Source of the DNA: UBA11740 sp049273695
GTDB taxonomy: Bacteria; Acidobacteriota; Blastocatellia; Pyrinomonadales; Pyrinomonadaceae
Direction: 5' to 3'
Assembly: GCA_049273695.1 (NCBI GenBank)
Contig: JBASRE010000051.1
Span: forward strand, 55,349 to 119,348
Length of the DNA stretch: 64,000 bases
The position numbers and the translations under genes were made by a program. The notes under the pieces were generated by a model. It had not been told where the DNA came from, made no database searches, and was given only the letters and a program-made list of their open reading frames with translations. Below are positions 42,112 through 50,061 of this stretch, in pieces (position 1 is the stretch's first letter; the number at the start of each line of letters is the position of its first letter).

Positions 42112-42324
42112 TTATTTTCCGAACAGGCCGCCGACTTTCGCGGCAACGTCGCCGACTTTATCGACCACTGCACCGCCGGCTCCGCTAATTGCGTTGTCGA
42201 CCTGGCCGGCAATTGGCGTTGGTAGTTTCTCTTTCAGAAAGCCGGTGACGGTCGTGATCGCCGTCCGGGCTTGGTCGTCCGAAATCCCCGTCTTTTCAGT
42301 AATGCGTTTAATGAGTTCGTCCAT
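42112..42324 (-). CDS. Small DUF2267-like helical protein
   Basis: A protein of 70 residues. The N-terminus has MDELIKRITEKTGISDDQARTA, a helical repeat with Gly/Val-rich hinges (AGQVDNAISGAGG) and a C-terminal GGLFGK. The pattern resembles short DUF2267-like or helical-bundle proteins of unknown function. GGAGGAT lies 6 bases before the ATG at 42324, which makes that start preferable to one nine codons upstream. Confidence 0.6.
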   Translation of the reverse strand: MDELIKRITEKTGISDDQARTAITTVTGFLKEKLPTPIAGQVDNAISGAGGAVVDKVGDVAAKVGGLFGK

Positions 42325-42346
42325 GTTTGTATCCTCCAAATGAAGT

Positions 42347-42392
42347 CGCAAGTTGTTAACTTGCGAGGTGTGCGCAATTTATCAAATTGCGC
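42347..42392. repeat. Twin palindromes between genes
   Basis: Two hairpins in a row: CGCAAGT-TGTTA-ACTTGCG (42347-42365) and GCGCAATTT-ATC-AAATTGCGC (42372-42392). They lie between a small gene and the HerA-like ATPase gene, with the second ending 8 bases before the stop of the latter, so it could also act as its transcript end. Confidence 0.65.
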
Positions 42393-42399
42393 TACAAGT

Positions 42400-44874
42400 T
42401 CATTCCCACGCCGAAGTAAGTTGACCCTGCGAGTCGCGCCACTGGGGCGTCCACACAAGTGACAACAGTTTCACTGAGATGTTTGATTTCGTCGGCTTCA
42501 AATTCACCTTTTCCAATTCTTCTGTCTGCGGGTCGCCGCTCCGTTGAATCGCTTCAGTTTCCGCTTTGAGCTGGGCGTCGAGATCGCCAAGCTGCTGATT
42601 CACGGCTTCGACTGTTTCTTGCGCTCGGCCGACGTCGCTGGATTCTTTCATCGTCTTGCTGACGCCGCGTGCGGCGGTAGTCGCGCGTCCGAGCGTCGAA
42701 AGGCTGACGGTCTTGCGACCAAAGAATGACGACAACAGGGTGGCGCCGAACGAAATGGCCGTCTGGACTTTTTGACCCTGGGCCTGCTCGGCTTCACGAG
42801 CGACTGCCAGTTCGGCGCGCCGCCGCTTCTCTTCGAGCGCGGCCATCTTGGGCGCATATTTCTGCCGCAGCTTCTCAACCGCTTCGTCGCGCTTCTCGCG
42901 GCCGAGCTGTTGCAGCCGCACGCGAAAGTCGCGTTCGGATTCGCCGGGATTCGAGATCAGGTTGAGGGAAGGGCTCTCAAACAACTCGACTTTTTGATTT
43001 CGATAAATCCAGCCGGCGAAATCCTTCCGCCACGAATCGTAGTTCTTTGGTTTGCCGGCGGCCGCCGGCAGATTTGAGTATCCCGCCCCATCGAAGGGCG
43101 CGCCTTCGAGATCCTGAACGGCCAAATTAGCTACCGTCGCATGATTCCAATCGAACGCAATCGGTCCGTCGTCAATGTTGGCGAGCATCGTCAGCTCCTG
43201 CGTCAAATCGACAGACTTCGCTTTGCTGTAGTGAATTTCGGCAGCGCCCAGAACCATTGGCTGATAAATGAGTGTCGCGCCGTCCGGTGCCTCGCTGCGT
43301 ACCGGAATAAAGTACTGCGAAACTTCGGGAGGCAGCACAGGTCGTTGACTGATGGGTGAAGCAGCAGGAGCCGCGGCCACTGCCGCAGCTGCGGGAGCGG
43401 ACGCTGGAACTGATGCCGTTTGCGCCGCGGTCGCGATGGGCGCCGAGGTGTTAGCTTGCGTCTTAATCGGCTCCATCAGCGATTTGATTTGCGTTCGCGT
43501 GAGCGGCCCGCGCAGATATGACATCGCCCAACGACTCTCAAAAACTTCAGGCGCGTCTTCGTGCACGTTGTTGAGGAGAAAAATGCGATTGCCGAGGCCG
43601 GCGAGTATCTGTTCCATCTCTTGCCGGTCGAACTTTTGCCCGCTGCCGGCGGCCACGCCCTCAAGTCCCTCAATCACACGCGCTTTATCACGCTCAGTTT
43701 GCAGCCGGCCGATGAACCACGTGCCGGTGTTCGAAAGACCTTTGTAATCGAGATCGACGGGGTTTTGCGTGGCCAACACAACGCCGAGGCCAAAGGCACG
43801 ACCTTGCTTCAACAACGTCAACAATGGAAGCTTCGAAGGTGGATTCGCCACCGGCGGAAAGTAACCGAAGATTTCATCCATGTAGAGAATTGCGCGCAGG
43901 CTGGTGGTGCCTGATTGGGTGCGCATCCAGCCCAGCACCTGATTCAGCAACAGCGAGACGAAGAACATTCGTTCCGCCTCGCTGAGATGCGCGATGGAAA
44001 AAATCGCGACTCGCGGTTTGCCTTGCGGAGTGTAGATAACGTTCTGAATATCGAGTGGCTCACCTTCCATCCAGGCGCTGAAACCAGGCGCGGCCAGCAG
44101 ATTATTCAACGACATCGCTAGCTGAAAGCGATCGCCGGACGGGAAAAACGATTCAACGTCGAGCACGCCAATCTTCGTCATGGGCGGCGATTGAATCTGT
44201 TGAATCAGGGCGGCGATGTCCAAATCTTTTCCCGCCGCCCAGGCGCCGTTCAGAATATTTGAGAGGAGAATGTGCTCGCGGCTCTTGATTGGATCGGCCT
44301 CGATGCCAAGCAAGCCGAGCAGACTGGTTACAGTCGTGTTCACGCGCTCAGCCAACAGTTCGCTGTCTTCGCGAACCGCCGGTGGCGGCGCCGCAAACGA
44401 TTTCAGAATCGAGACTTGAATCCCGGCGTTGCTGCCGGGCGTGTAAATGCGAAAATCCGCCGTCTCGCGCAGTCGCTTTATTCGCGCGCCGTCCTGGCCC
44501 CAATCCGCCATTCCTTTTTTCCAGGTTTCGGCCTGGGCTGAAGCGTAATCCGCCGGCGAGAGATTTTTCTTTTGCGCGTCTTCCTGATTGATCCATGGCA
44601 GGAAGTCGTTGGCCTGAAGATCAGGAAATGTCAGCAGGAGGTTCGCGAGATCGCCTTTCGGATCGATCACTATCGCCGGTACGCCGTCGATGGCCGCTTC
44701 TTCGAGCAGGCCGATGCAAAGACCCGTCTTGCCGCTGCCGGTCATGCCCACACAGACGGCGTGCGTCACCAGGTCTTTCGAATCGTAAAGAACCAGGCCG
44801 TCGCGACGCTGCTTCTTTTTCAGATCATACGGCCGGCCGAGATAGAACGCTCCCAGCTTCTCAAAATCTTCCAT
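42400..44874 (-). CDS. HerA/FtsK-like ATPase (DUF853-type)
   Basis: A protein of 824 residues. The ATPase core occupies the first 470 residues: Walker A GMTGSGKTG (43-51), AIVIDPKGD, Walker B near 333 (ILYMDEIFG), VVLATQNPVDLD and GTWFIGRLQTERD (sensor/arginine finger). A Pro/Ala-rich linker (about 485-525) leads to a mixed region with long charged coiled coils (AALEEKRRRAELAVAREAEQ). HerA-like ATPases pump or unwind DNA, or anchor at membranes; no nuclease partner (NurA) lies next to it. The function is unknown. The gene stands alone. Confidence 0.78.
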   Translation of the reverse strand: MEDFEKLGAFYLGRPYDLKKKQRRDGLVLYDSKDLVTHAVCVGMTGSGKTGLCIGLLEEAAIDGVPAIVIDPKGDLANLLLTFPDLQANDFLPWINQEDAQKKNLSPADYASAQAETWKKGMADWGQDGARIKRLRETADFRIYTPGSNAGIQVSILKSFAAPPPAVREDSELLAERVNTTVTSLLGLLGIEADPIKSREHILLSNILNGAWAAGKDLDIAALIQQIQSPPMTKIGVLDVESFFPSGDRFQLAMSLNNLLAAPGFSAWMEGEPLDIQNVIYTPQGKPRVAIFSIAHLSEAERMFFVSLLLNQVLGWMRTQSGTTSLRAILYMDEIFGYFPPVANPPSKLPLLTLLKQGRAFGLGVVLATQNPVDLDYKGLSNTGTWFIGRLQTERDKARVIEGLEGVAAGSGQKFDRQEMEQILAGLGNRIFLLNNVHEDAPEVFESRWAMSYLRGPLTRTQIKSLMEPIKTQANTSAPIATAAQTASVPASAPAAAAVAAAPAASPISQRPVLPPEVSQYFIPVRSEAPDGATLIYQPMVLGAAEIHYSKAKSVDLTQELTMLANIDDGPIAFDWNHATVANLAVQDLEGAPFDGAGYSNLPAAAGKPKNYDSWRKDFAGWIYRNQKVELFESPSLNLISNPGESERDFRVRLQQLGREKRDEAVEKLRQKYAPKMAALEEKRRRAELAVAREAEQAQGQKVQTAISFGATLLSSFFGRKTVSLSTLGRATTAARGVSKTMKESSDVGRAQETVEAVNQQLGDLDAQLKAETEAIQRSGDPQTEELEKVNLKPTKSNISVKLLSLVWTPQWRDSQGQLTSAWE

Positions 44875-45024
44875 CCTAGTCTCCTATGCGACGCGACTTG
44901 TACCGACCGAGCTCAGGGGGGAAATGGGGTAATAGTAGATATCAAATTTAGCGGCTGAGACCAAGAACAGAGGGCCGCGGAGTCGCGACCCTCGTCGTCA
45001 ATTCTTCTTGGCTGAACTATGCGT

Positions 45025-45426
45025 TTATGGTGCAGATGCCGGTTGCGGTTTCTTGGGGGCGGTGGCTTTCGCGTCGTTTTTCATCTCAATGAGAATAACT
45101 TCGAACGCAGTGGTGCCAATGTTTTCGGGGAGATGAATGGTCGCCGGTGTCCAGAGCGCCTGACCGGCTACGATATCTCTCTCCTCAGTCTTCCCATCTG
45201 GAAATGTGAATTTGCCTTTGCCGCTGGATTGGAAGACGGCGACCGCATCGGGATGCTGGTGCATGATCGACTTCTCTCCCGGGCCGATCTTGATCCGCAG
45301 GACGCGCACATTGGCATTCTCGAATTCCACCTTGTAATGTTTGGGATCGACTTTGACTGGATCCTGAGCCAACGCGGGCACGGCGCAGGCGATTAGAAAC
45401 AGAGACAAGTACAATATTCGACGCAT
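45025..45426 (-). CDS. Exported cupin-domain protein
   Basis: A protein of 133 residues with a signal peptide (residues 1-20). A single cupin barrel has IKIGPGEKSIMHQHPDAVAVF, giving the HxH of the metal site, and FTFPDGKTEERDIVAGQALW. The C-terminus is Lys/Pro-rich. It could bind a metal or small molecule; the function is unknown. Confidence 0.75.
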   Translation of the reverse strand: MRRILYLSLFLIACAVPALAQDPVKVDPKHYKVEFENANVRVLRIKIGPGEKSIMHQHPDAVAVFQSSGKGKFTFPDGKTEERDIVAGQALWTPATIHLPENIGTTAFEVILIEMKNDAKATAPKKPQPASAP

Positions 45427-45507
45427 AGGGACTCCTCCTGTGGTTTTGGGTTTATAGCGGCGTCACTTCTATGCGAAGACTCTGGGGTTGTCAATGGTTT
45501 TTCGATA

Positions 45508-46113
45508 ATGGAGAAAAGAGATCAGTTTGCAGAATTGACGGCTGAGGCGGCGAACTGTACTCGCTGTCCGGCGATGTGCGGACGCGCCGCCGTTTTCAGC
45601 GAACTCAACGGCCCGGTTGACGCGCGCATAATGTTTATCGGCGAAGCGCCCGGCCGAAAAGGCGCGGACCAAACGCGGATTCCATTCTCCGGCGATCAAT
45701 CGGGAAAGAACTTTGAGAGTTTTCTCGCCGCAGCGAGGTTGCGTCGGTCAGAGATTTTCATCACCAGCGCCGCGTTATGTAATCCGCGCGGGGCGTCAGG
45801 CGCGAACCGCCGGCCGACAACGCAAGAGTTGCGCAACTGTTCGGTTTTTCTGCGGCGCACGATTGAACTGGTTAATCCGGAGATAATCGTGACACTAGGC
45901 GGAGTCGCGCTCGAGGCGCTGAAGCGTCTGCACGATCATCCATTCACTCTGCGTGGCGACGGCGCGAAGGTGAGGCAGTGGAACAGCAGAACGTTGATTC
46001 CGCTTTACCACCCGAGCCCGCAGGTCTTGATCACGAGCCGTGACGCGAATCAGCAGATGCGGGACTACAAAGTGGTGAAGCGTGCGGTTGGGAACGCGGG
46101 CGCCTCGGACTGA
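45508..46113 (+). CDS. Uracil-DNA glycosylase, type-4-like
   Basis: A protein of 201 residues. Motif 1 is FIGEAPGRKGADQT, and motif 2 is PLYHPSPQVL. Cysteines at the N-terminus (NCTRCPAMCGR) and later (ALCNPRG, RNCSVF) fit the [4Fe-4S] cluster of family 4/5 enzymes. It should remove uracil from deaminated DNA. The family-4 E in GEAPG is present. The gene reads divergently from the cupin gene. Confidence 0.82.
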   Translation: MEKRDQFAELTAEAANCTRCPAMCGRAAVFSELNGPVDARIMFIGEAPGRKGADQTRIPFSGDQSGKNFESFLAAARLRRSEIFITSAALCNPRGASGANRRPTTQELRNCSVFLRRTIELVNPEIIVTLGGVALEALKRLHDHPFTLRGDGAKVRQWNSRTLIPLYHPSPQVLITSRDANQQMRDYKVVKRAVGNAGASD

Positions 46114-46154
46114 TGCGACTTCGGCGCTTGATGTGCGGTAAGGCTGCAGTTCCG

Positions 46155-46310
46155 CCCGTAGGGGCATGATGTTTATAGCCACCAGCGCAACCCGTGTTGA
46201 GCTCTTAGTAGCGAAATCAACAGGCCATAAATTTCGCTCCTAACGGAGCTTTGTTGTCGACGAGGCTCGTAGTGCTATAAACATCTCGCTCCTGACAGAG
46301 CGAAAGCCCT
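46155..46310. repeat. Dispersed intergenic repeat with inverted ends
   Basis: GATGTTTATAGC at 46168-46179 and its exact inverse GCTATAAACATC at 46274-46285 bracket about 95 bases. Neighbouring pieces are also inverse-related (GTAGGGGCATG, CTCGCTCCTGACAG, CTCCTAACGGAGC). It occupies nearly the whole gap between the glycosylase and ygfZ genes. Confidence 0.65.
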
Positions 46311-46324
46311 ATCAATAGTTTCCG

Positions 46325-47356
46325 ATGACGAAGGCCATATCACTTTCTGAATACTCAGCTATACGCGACGGCGGCGCCGGCCTGATCGATCTGTCTTCGC
46401 GCGGGCGCATCCTCGTCAGCGGATCCGAAGCCGTGATGTTTCTGAACGGCCTGATCACGAATGACATGAAGACACTCGCGGTGAATTCGTGGATGGCCGC
46501 GGCGTTCGCGAATGTACAAGGCCGTTTGCTCGCCGCGGTCCGCATCGCGCATCGCCAAGACGGGTTTTTGATCGACACCGACAACGCCACCCGCGAGACT
46601 GTCCTCACGCTGCTCGATCGATTCACGCTCGCCGGCGATTTCCACGTGAAGGATTTAACCGACGAGACGACGATGATTTCGGTGCAGGGAAGAAGCGCAT
46701 CCGAGATCGTTTCCAGTGTGTTCGGCGAGGAGGCCGCGCGCGTGGAGCGGCAAAAAATAGTGAACGCAGGGTTTGGCGACGCGACCGTGAACGTCATTCG
46801 CGCGACGCATACGGCCGAAGACGGCTTCGACCTTTTCATTGGGCCGAACGAAAGCTTGAGATTAAGTGACGCGTTGACCGGGCGTGGCGCGGCGCCCATC
46901 TCGAATGCGACGTTCGAAACGCTACGCATCGAAGCCGGCGTTCCGCTTTACGGCATCGACATGGATGAGAACAATGTCGTCACGGAAACGAATCTGGACG
47001 ATGCAGTCAGCTTCACGAAAGGCTGCTACCTCGGCCAGGAAATAATCGTTCGCATCAAACATCGCGGCCATGTGGCGAAGAAGCTGAGCGGAGTGGTACT
47101 GGACGGCTCGACGCCGGTTCCGCGCAACTCAAAGATCATATCGAGCGAGGGCAAAGAGATTGGCCGCGTGACGTCATCTACGTTTTCGCCGCGGCTGGAA
47201 CGCGCAATTGCGCTCGGCTATCTCAAGTACGATTATTTGGCGGTGGGAACTGAAGTGAAGATCGCTGCGCCGGAAAGCGAAACCAACGCCACCGTCGCAG
47301 ATTTACCATTTGTGCGCGGGAGTTGGTATGCGGAACAACCCGTAGTTGTCGTTTAG
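46325..47356 (+). CDS. ygfZ: YgfZ/GcvT-like folate-binding Fe-S maintenance protein
   Basis: A protein of 343 residues. The signature KGCYLGQEIIVRIKHRG, with its cysteine, is at about residue 231. The N-terminal GcvT-like fold binds folate (GRILVSGSEAVMFLNGLITND). It supports repair of iron-sulfur clusters in MiaB-type and other enzymes. The C-terminal barrel is complete (VVLDGSTPVPRNSKIIS). The TAG stop is part of the inverted repeat at 47351-47421. Confidence 0.88.
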   Translation: MTKAISLSEYSAIRDGGAGLIDLSSRGRILVSGSEAVMFLNGLITNDMKTLAVNSWMAAAFANVQGRLLAAVRIAHRQDGFLIDTDNATRETVLTLLDRFTLAGDFHVKDLTDETTMISVQGRSASEIVSSVFGEEAARVERQKIVNAGFGDATVNVIRATHTAEDGFDLFIGPNESLRLSDALTGRGAAPISNATFETLRIEAGVPLYGIDMDENNVVTETNLDDAVSFTKGCYLGQEIIVRIKHRGHVAKKLSGVVLDGSTPVPRNSKIISSEGKEIGRVTSSTFSPRLERAIALGYLKYDYLAVGTEVKIAAPESETNATVADLPFVRGSWYAEQPVVVV

Positions 47357-47421
47357 AGGCGGGCTACTGCCCGCCCACTAATTTGGATCGCCAGAAGGCG
47401 GGCAGTAGCCCGCCTCTAAAC
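47351..47421. repeat. 25-bp perfect inverted repeat after ygfZ
   Basis: GTTTAGAGGCGGGCTACTGC (plus CCGCC) at 47351-47375 is exactly inverted at 47397-47421. Each arm is itself partly palindromic (GGCGGGC/GCCCGCC). The left arm supplies the stop codon of ygfZ. The GAGGCGGGCTAC motif recurs at 63699. Confidence 0.85.
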
Positions 47422-47427
47422 GAAACA

Positions 47428-47697
47428 ATGGAAAAAGAATCGCAATCCGCGGCCGCCGATGAGGCTCTCACTCCTACTGAGCTCGCGCACTCAATCATCG
47501 AATCGCTGCTCGACCACACTGCCGTAGTCAGCGACTTGATCGCTTTGATGGCGCAGGCACTCGATCAGGATACAACCAAGGCGCTTACCCTGACGCCGCA
47601 GTGGCAGGCTTATCTTGAGAGCCGTCGCAGCATGGAACGCACCCGCGAAGAAGTCGAGAAGTTCGCGGCGATGATGAAAGAAGATGCCGGCGACTAA
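47428..47697 (+). CDS. Small protein of unknown function
   Basis: A protein of 89 residues, strongly helical and charged, with two helices suggested by ELAHSIIESLLDHTAVVSDL and WQAYLESRRSMERTREEVEK. I do not recognise a family. The start is the ATG at 47428, 7 bases after the inverted repeat. No Shine-Dalgarno sequence is visible. The stop overlaps by 4 bases with the convergent SIMPL gene. Confidence 0.55.
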   Translation: MEKESQSAAADEALTPTELAHSIIESLLDHTAVVSDLIALMAQALDQDTTKALTLTPQWQAYLESRRSMERTREEVEKFAAMMKEDAGD

Positions 47698-48413
47698 CTT
47701 TCGATTTCCACGATGAGTTGAACGTTCGACTTGATGCTCAAGTGCCCCGACGTAATCGGTGTTACGGTTTGTTTAGCTAAGCCGGCGTAAGTCATGTCCG
47801 CCTGGTATTCCATCATTCGCTCGCCCGCCACGGTCGCACTTTCGTTTTCCTCGAGCACGCGCGAGACGCGTCCGCCTAAAGCCTGCGCGATCGAATGAGC
47901 TTTATTCATCGCCTGATGTGTGGCATCCGCTAAAGCCTGTCCGCGGGCCGGACTCGTTTGCCGCAGAATGAACGACACATTGTCGATGCTATTCGCGCCG
48001 GCCGTAGAGGCAGCGTCGATGACCGCCCCGACATTCTTTAATTCACTCATGGTCACGATGACGCTGTTGCGCGCGTTGTAACCCACAATCTTAGGCAACT
48101 TGTTATCGCGATAATCGTATTGCGGCTGCAGTGAGTAATCGCTCGTCTTGATCTCGGCGTTCGCCCCGGCGGTATTCTTGATCGCGTTTGCCACCGCTTC
48201 GCTCTTCCGCGCGTTCTCTTGTTGCGCGGTAATCGCCTGCGCATTTTGAGTAACCACGGACAAAACCACCACGGCGGCGTCGGGCTCGACCTTGGTCAAG
48301 GCTTCCCCCGCGACGGTGACTTTGGTTGTGCGGTTTGGTTTTTTCGAACACGCCGTCGCCAAAAGAAGCGACAGACAGGCGATCGTTAAGAGCATAGATC
48401 CAATGGGTTTCAT
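47694..48413 (-). CDS. SIMPL-domain (DUF541) lipoprotein
   Basis: A protein of 239 residues with a lipoprotein signal peptide (lipobox LATAC, cysteine near residue 22). The SIMPL fold (about 35-230) has VTVAGEALTKVEPDAAVVVLSV at its start and SDYSLQPQYDYRDNK, NSIDNVSFILRQ and ALADATHQAMNKA later. SIMPL proteins are exported and linked to oxidative or membrane stress, with unclear biochemistry. It stands alone with no evident operon partner. Confidence 0.82.
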   Translation of the reverse strand: MKPIGSMLLTIACLSLLLATACSKKPNRTTKVTVAGEALTKVEPDAAVVVLSVVTQNAQAITAQQENARKSEAVANAIKNTAGANAEIKTSDYSLQPQYDYRDNKLPKIVGYNARNSVIVTMSELKNVGAVIDAASTAGANSIDNVSFILRQTSPARGQALADATHQAMNKAHSIAQALGGRVSRVLEENESATVAGERMMEYQADMTYAGLAKQTVTPITSGHLSIKSNVQLIVEIES

Positions 48414-48657
48414 TGTTCGTTCCTCCGTATTGTTTGGATTGGGCTGCCGATTTTAGACAACGCCCGATGATTTGAGTTACGTGAAAGGAACGAGATGGAA
48501 AGCTTATCTTGCGGAGATTAAGGACCGAGTTTCAGCGAATTATCATAATTATCTTCCGCTCGCCCGCCGTCGAACTTAGAATCTCCAGGATTTCGCGGTT
48601 TGCATTTAAGAGGAAATACGAAACCGAACGATGAGACCCGAAAGAAGAATCGCCAAT

Positions 48658-50058
48658 CTACGTCCTAAACAACCTCCGCGTAAACACGTTCGCAAATTTA
48701 TCCTGCGGGTCGTGCTGCGCCATGAGCTGCAGGAATTTGTTGAAGTGGACGCCATGGAGGTTTTGCATGTCGCTCTTTGTAAGCGTCGCGCAGAACTTCC
48801 CGAGATGTGGACGGGCGCCGATGTTTTTGATCTCGACTTCCGCGGCGGCGTAGTAGGCCTCGAAACCGCGCGAGTCGTTGCAGATCAGGTCGATCCAACA
48901 CGAACGGCGATCACGGCCGGCACCGATCAGCGTGATGTCGTGATTCGCGGGTGTGAAACGAACTTCCAAGAGGCTGTAAGGGATATCGCTCGAATTCTGA
49001 TACATGGTTTCGAATAGCTGAAGAAAGCGGTCGCACTCAGCCCAGGTGTCGGCGTATGGAACCGTGAACTCCAGCTCCTGGTGCAGGTGATAGATCGAGC
49101 GGTTGAATGCCTCGTTACTTTCGAGCACGAGATTCGTTCCGCGCTTCAGGCCGTACGCCCAGTTCGACCAGGTGTCGAGCAGACCAGCGTATGCCATGAA
49201 TCCGCCGAACCATGAGGATGTGAGTGCGTCGAACGAGATCGCGATCCACTCACGCAGCGATCCCAGGAAGGACTTCGCCGCAGTTGTACGATTCCAGATG
49301 CTAACCTGGCACTTGTTCGCGAACGGAAACAGGTACAGGCTGACATGATCGTTGTCCTGCAACATCTGGTCGAGGTTCGCGCGAACGTACGCGGAATCCA
49401 TTAGCTCGAATCTTTGCTCGACGTTGAATCGCGGCACCGCCTGCACCGTCACTTCGGCGATGATTCCGACCGCCCCGATCCCGCCGATCGCCGCCTTGAA
49501 AAGATCGTCTGATGGTGCGACCTGATGCACGTTACCGAGCCCATCGATGATCTTCATTCCGACGACCGCTTCGCTCACCCAACCCCAATTTCGTCCGGTC
49601 CCGTGAACATCGGTCGAGAGAATTCCGGCGATGCTCTGCGCATCGTGCGATGGCATTGCAGCGAACGCGAGGCCGTCGGCTAAGAGAGCCTCCACGACAT
49701 CACGCACCCGAGTGCCGCCACGGAAAGTCACCTGCATGTTCGGGAGATCTTTCCCGACGACACCGCAATAATCGTCCAGCGAGACGAGCGTGTGATCTGA
49801 CACGACTCCGTCGTTGAACGAGTGTGCCGACCCGAAAAAGCGTATGGCAGTCGAATTCTGTACGAGGGCGATGATCTCCTGCTCGGTCGACGGCCGAACA
49901 AAACTGACCGGGTTATAGCGAAAGTTCCGCGCCCAATTTTGAAAACGCCCGCCGACGACACGGCCCTCGAGCCATAGCACTCGGCCGAGCGTAACGGCAT
50001 TGACTAAAATATTGAATGTTGTCGAGAACCCGTTCGAAAAATAACTCAGCCACTTCAT
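48658..50058 (-). CDS. FAD-linked sugar-1,4-lactone oxidase family
   Basis: A protein of 466 residues. The FAD_binding_4 domain (about 45-205) contains RFFGSAHSFNDG (the HSF element, whose His can bind FAD covalently) and GILSTDVHGTGRNWG. The C-terminal ALO-type domain ends HGVHFNKFLQLMAQHDPQDKFAN, typical of gulonolactone/arabinonolactone oxidases. A hydrophobic N-terminus (FNILVNAVTL) may attach it to the membrane. It should oxidise an aldonolactone or alditol with oxygen or another acceptor. It follows the metallophosphoesterase gene by 3 bases, so they form an operon. Confidence 0.82.
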   Translation of the reverse strand: MKWLSYFSNGFSTTFNILVNAVTLGRVLWLEGRVVGGRFQNWARNFRYNPVSFVRPSTEQEIIALVQNSTAIRFFGSAHSFNDGVVSDHTLVSLDDYCGVVGKDLPNMQVTFRGGTRVRDVVEALLADGLAFAAMPSHDAQSIAGILSTDVHGTGRNWGWVSEAVVGMKIIDGLGNVHQVAPSDDLFKAAIGGIGAVGIIAEVTVQAVPRFNVEQRFELMDSAYVRANLDQMLQDNDHVSLYLFPFANKCQVSIWNRTTAAKSFLGSLREWIAISFDALTSSWFGGFMAYAGLLDTWSNWAYGLKRGTNLVLESNEAFNRSIYHLHQELEFTVPYADTWAECDRFLQLFETMYQNSSDIPYSLLEVRFTPANHDITLIGAGRDRRSCWIDLICNDSRGFEAYYAAAEVEIKNIGARPHLGKFCATLTKSDMQNLHGVHFNKFLQLMAQHDPQDKFANVFTRRLFRT

Positions 50059-50061
50059 ATT

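Noticed and set aside
48520..48657. Possible small gene before the FAD-oxidase gene end (starting near 48631)
   Set aside because: The frame runs antisense to the oxidase and has no ribosome-binding site or family resemblance.
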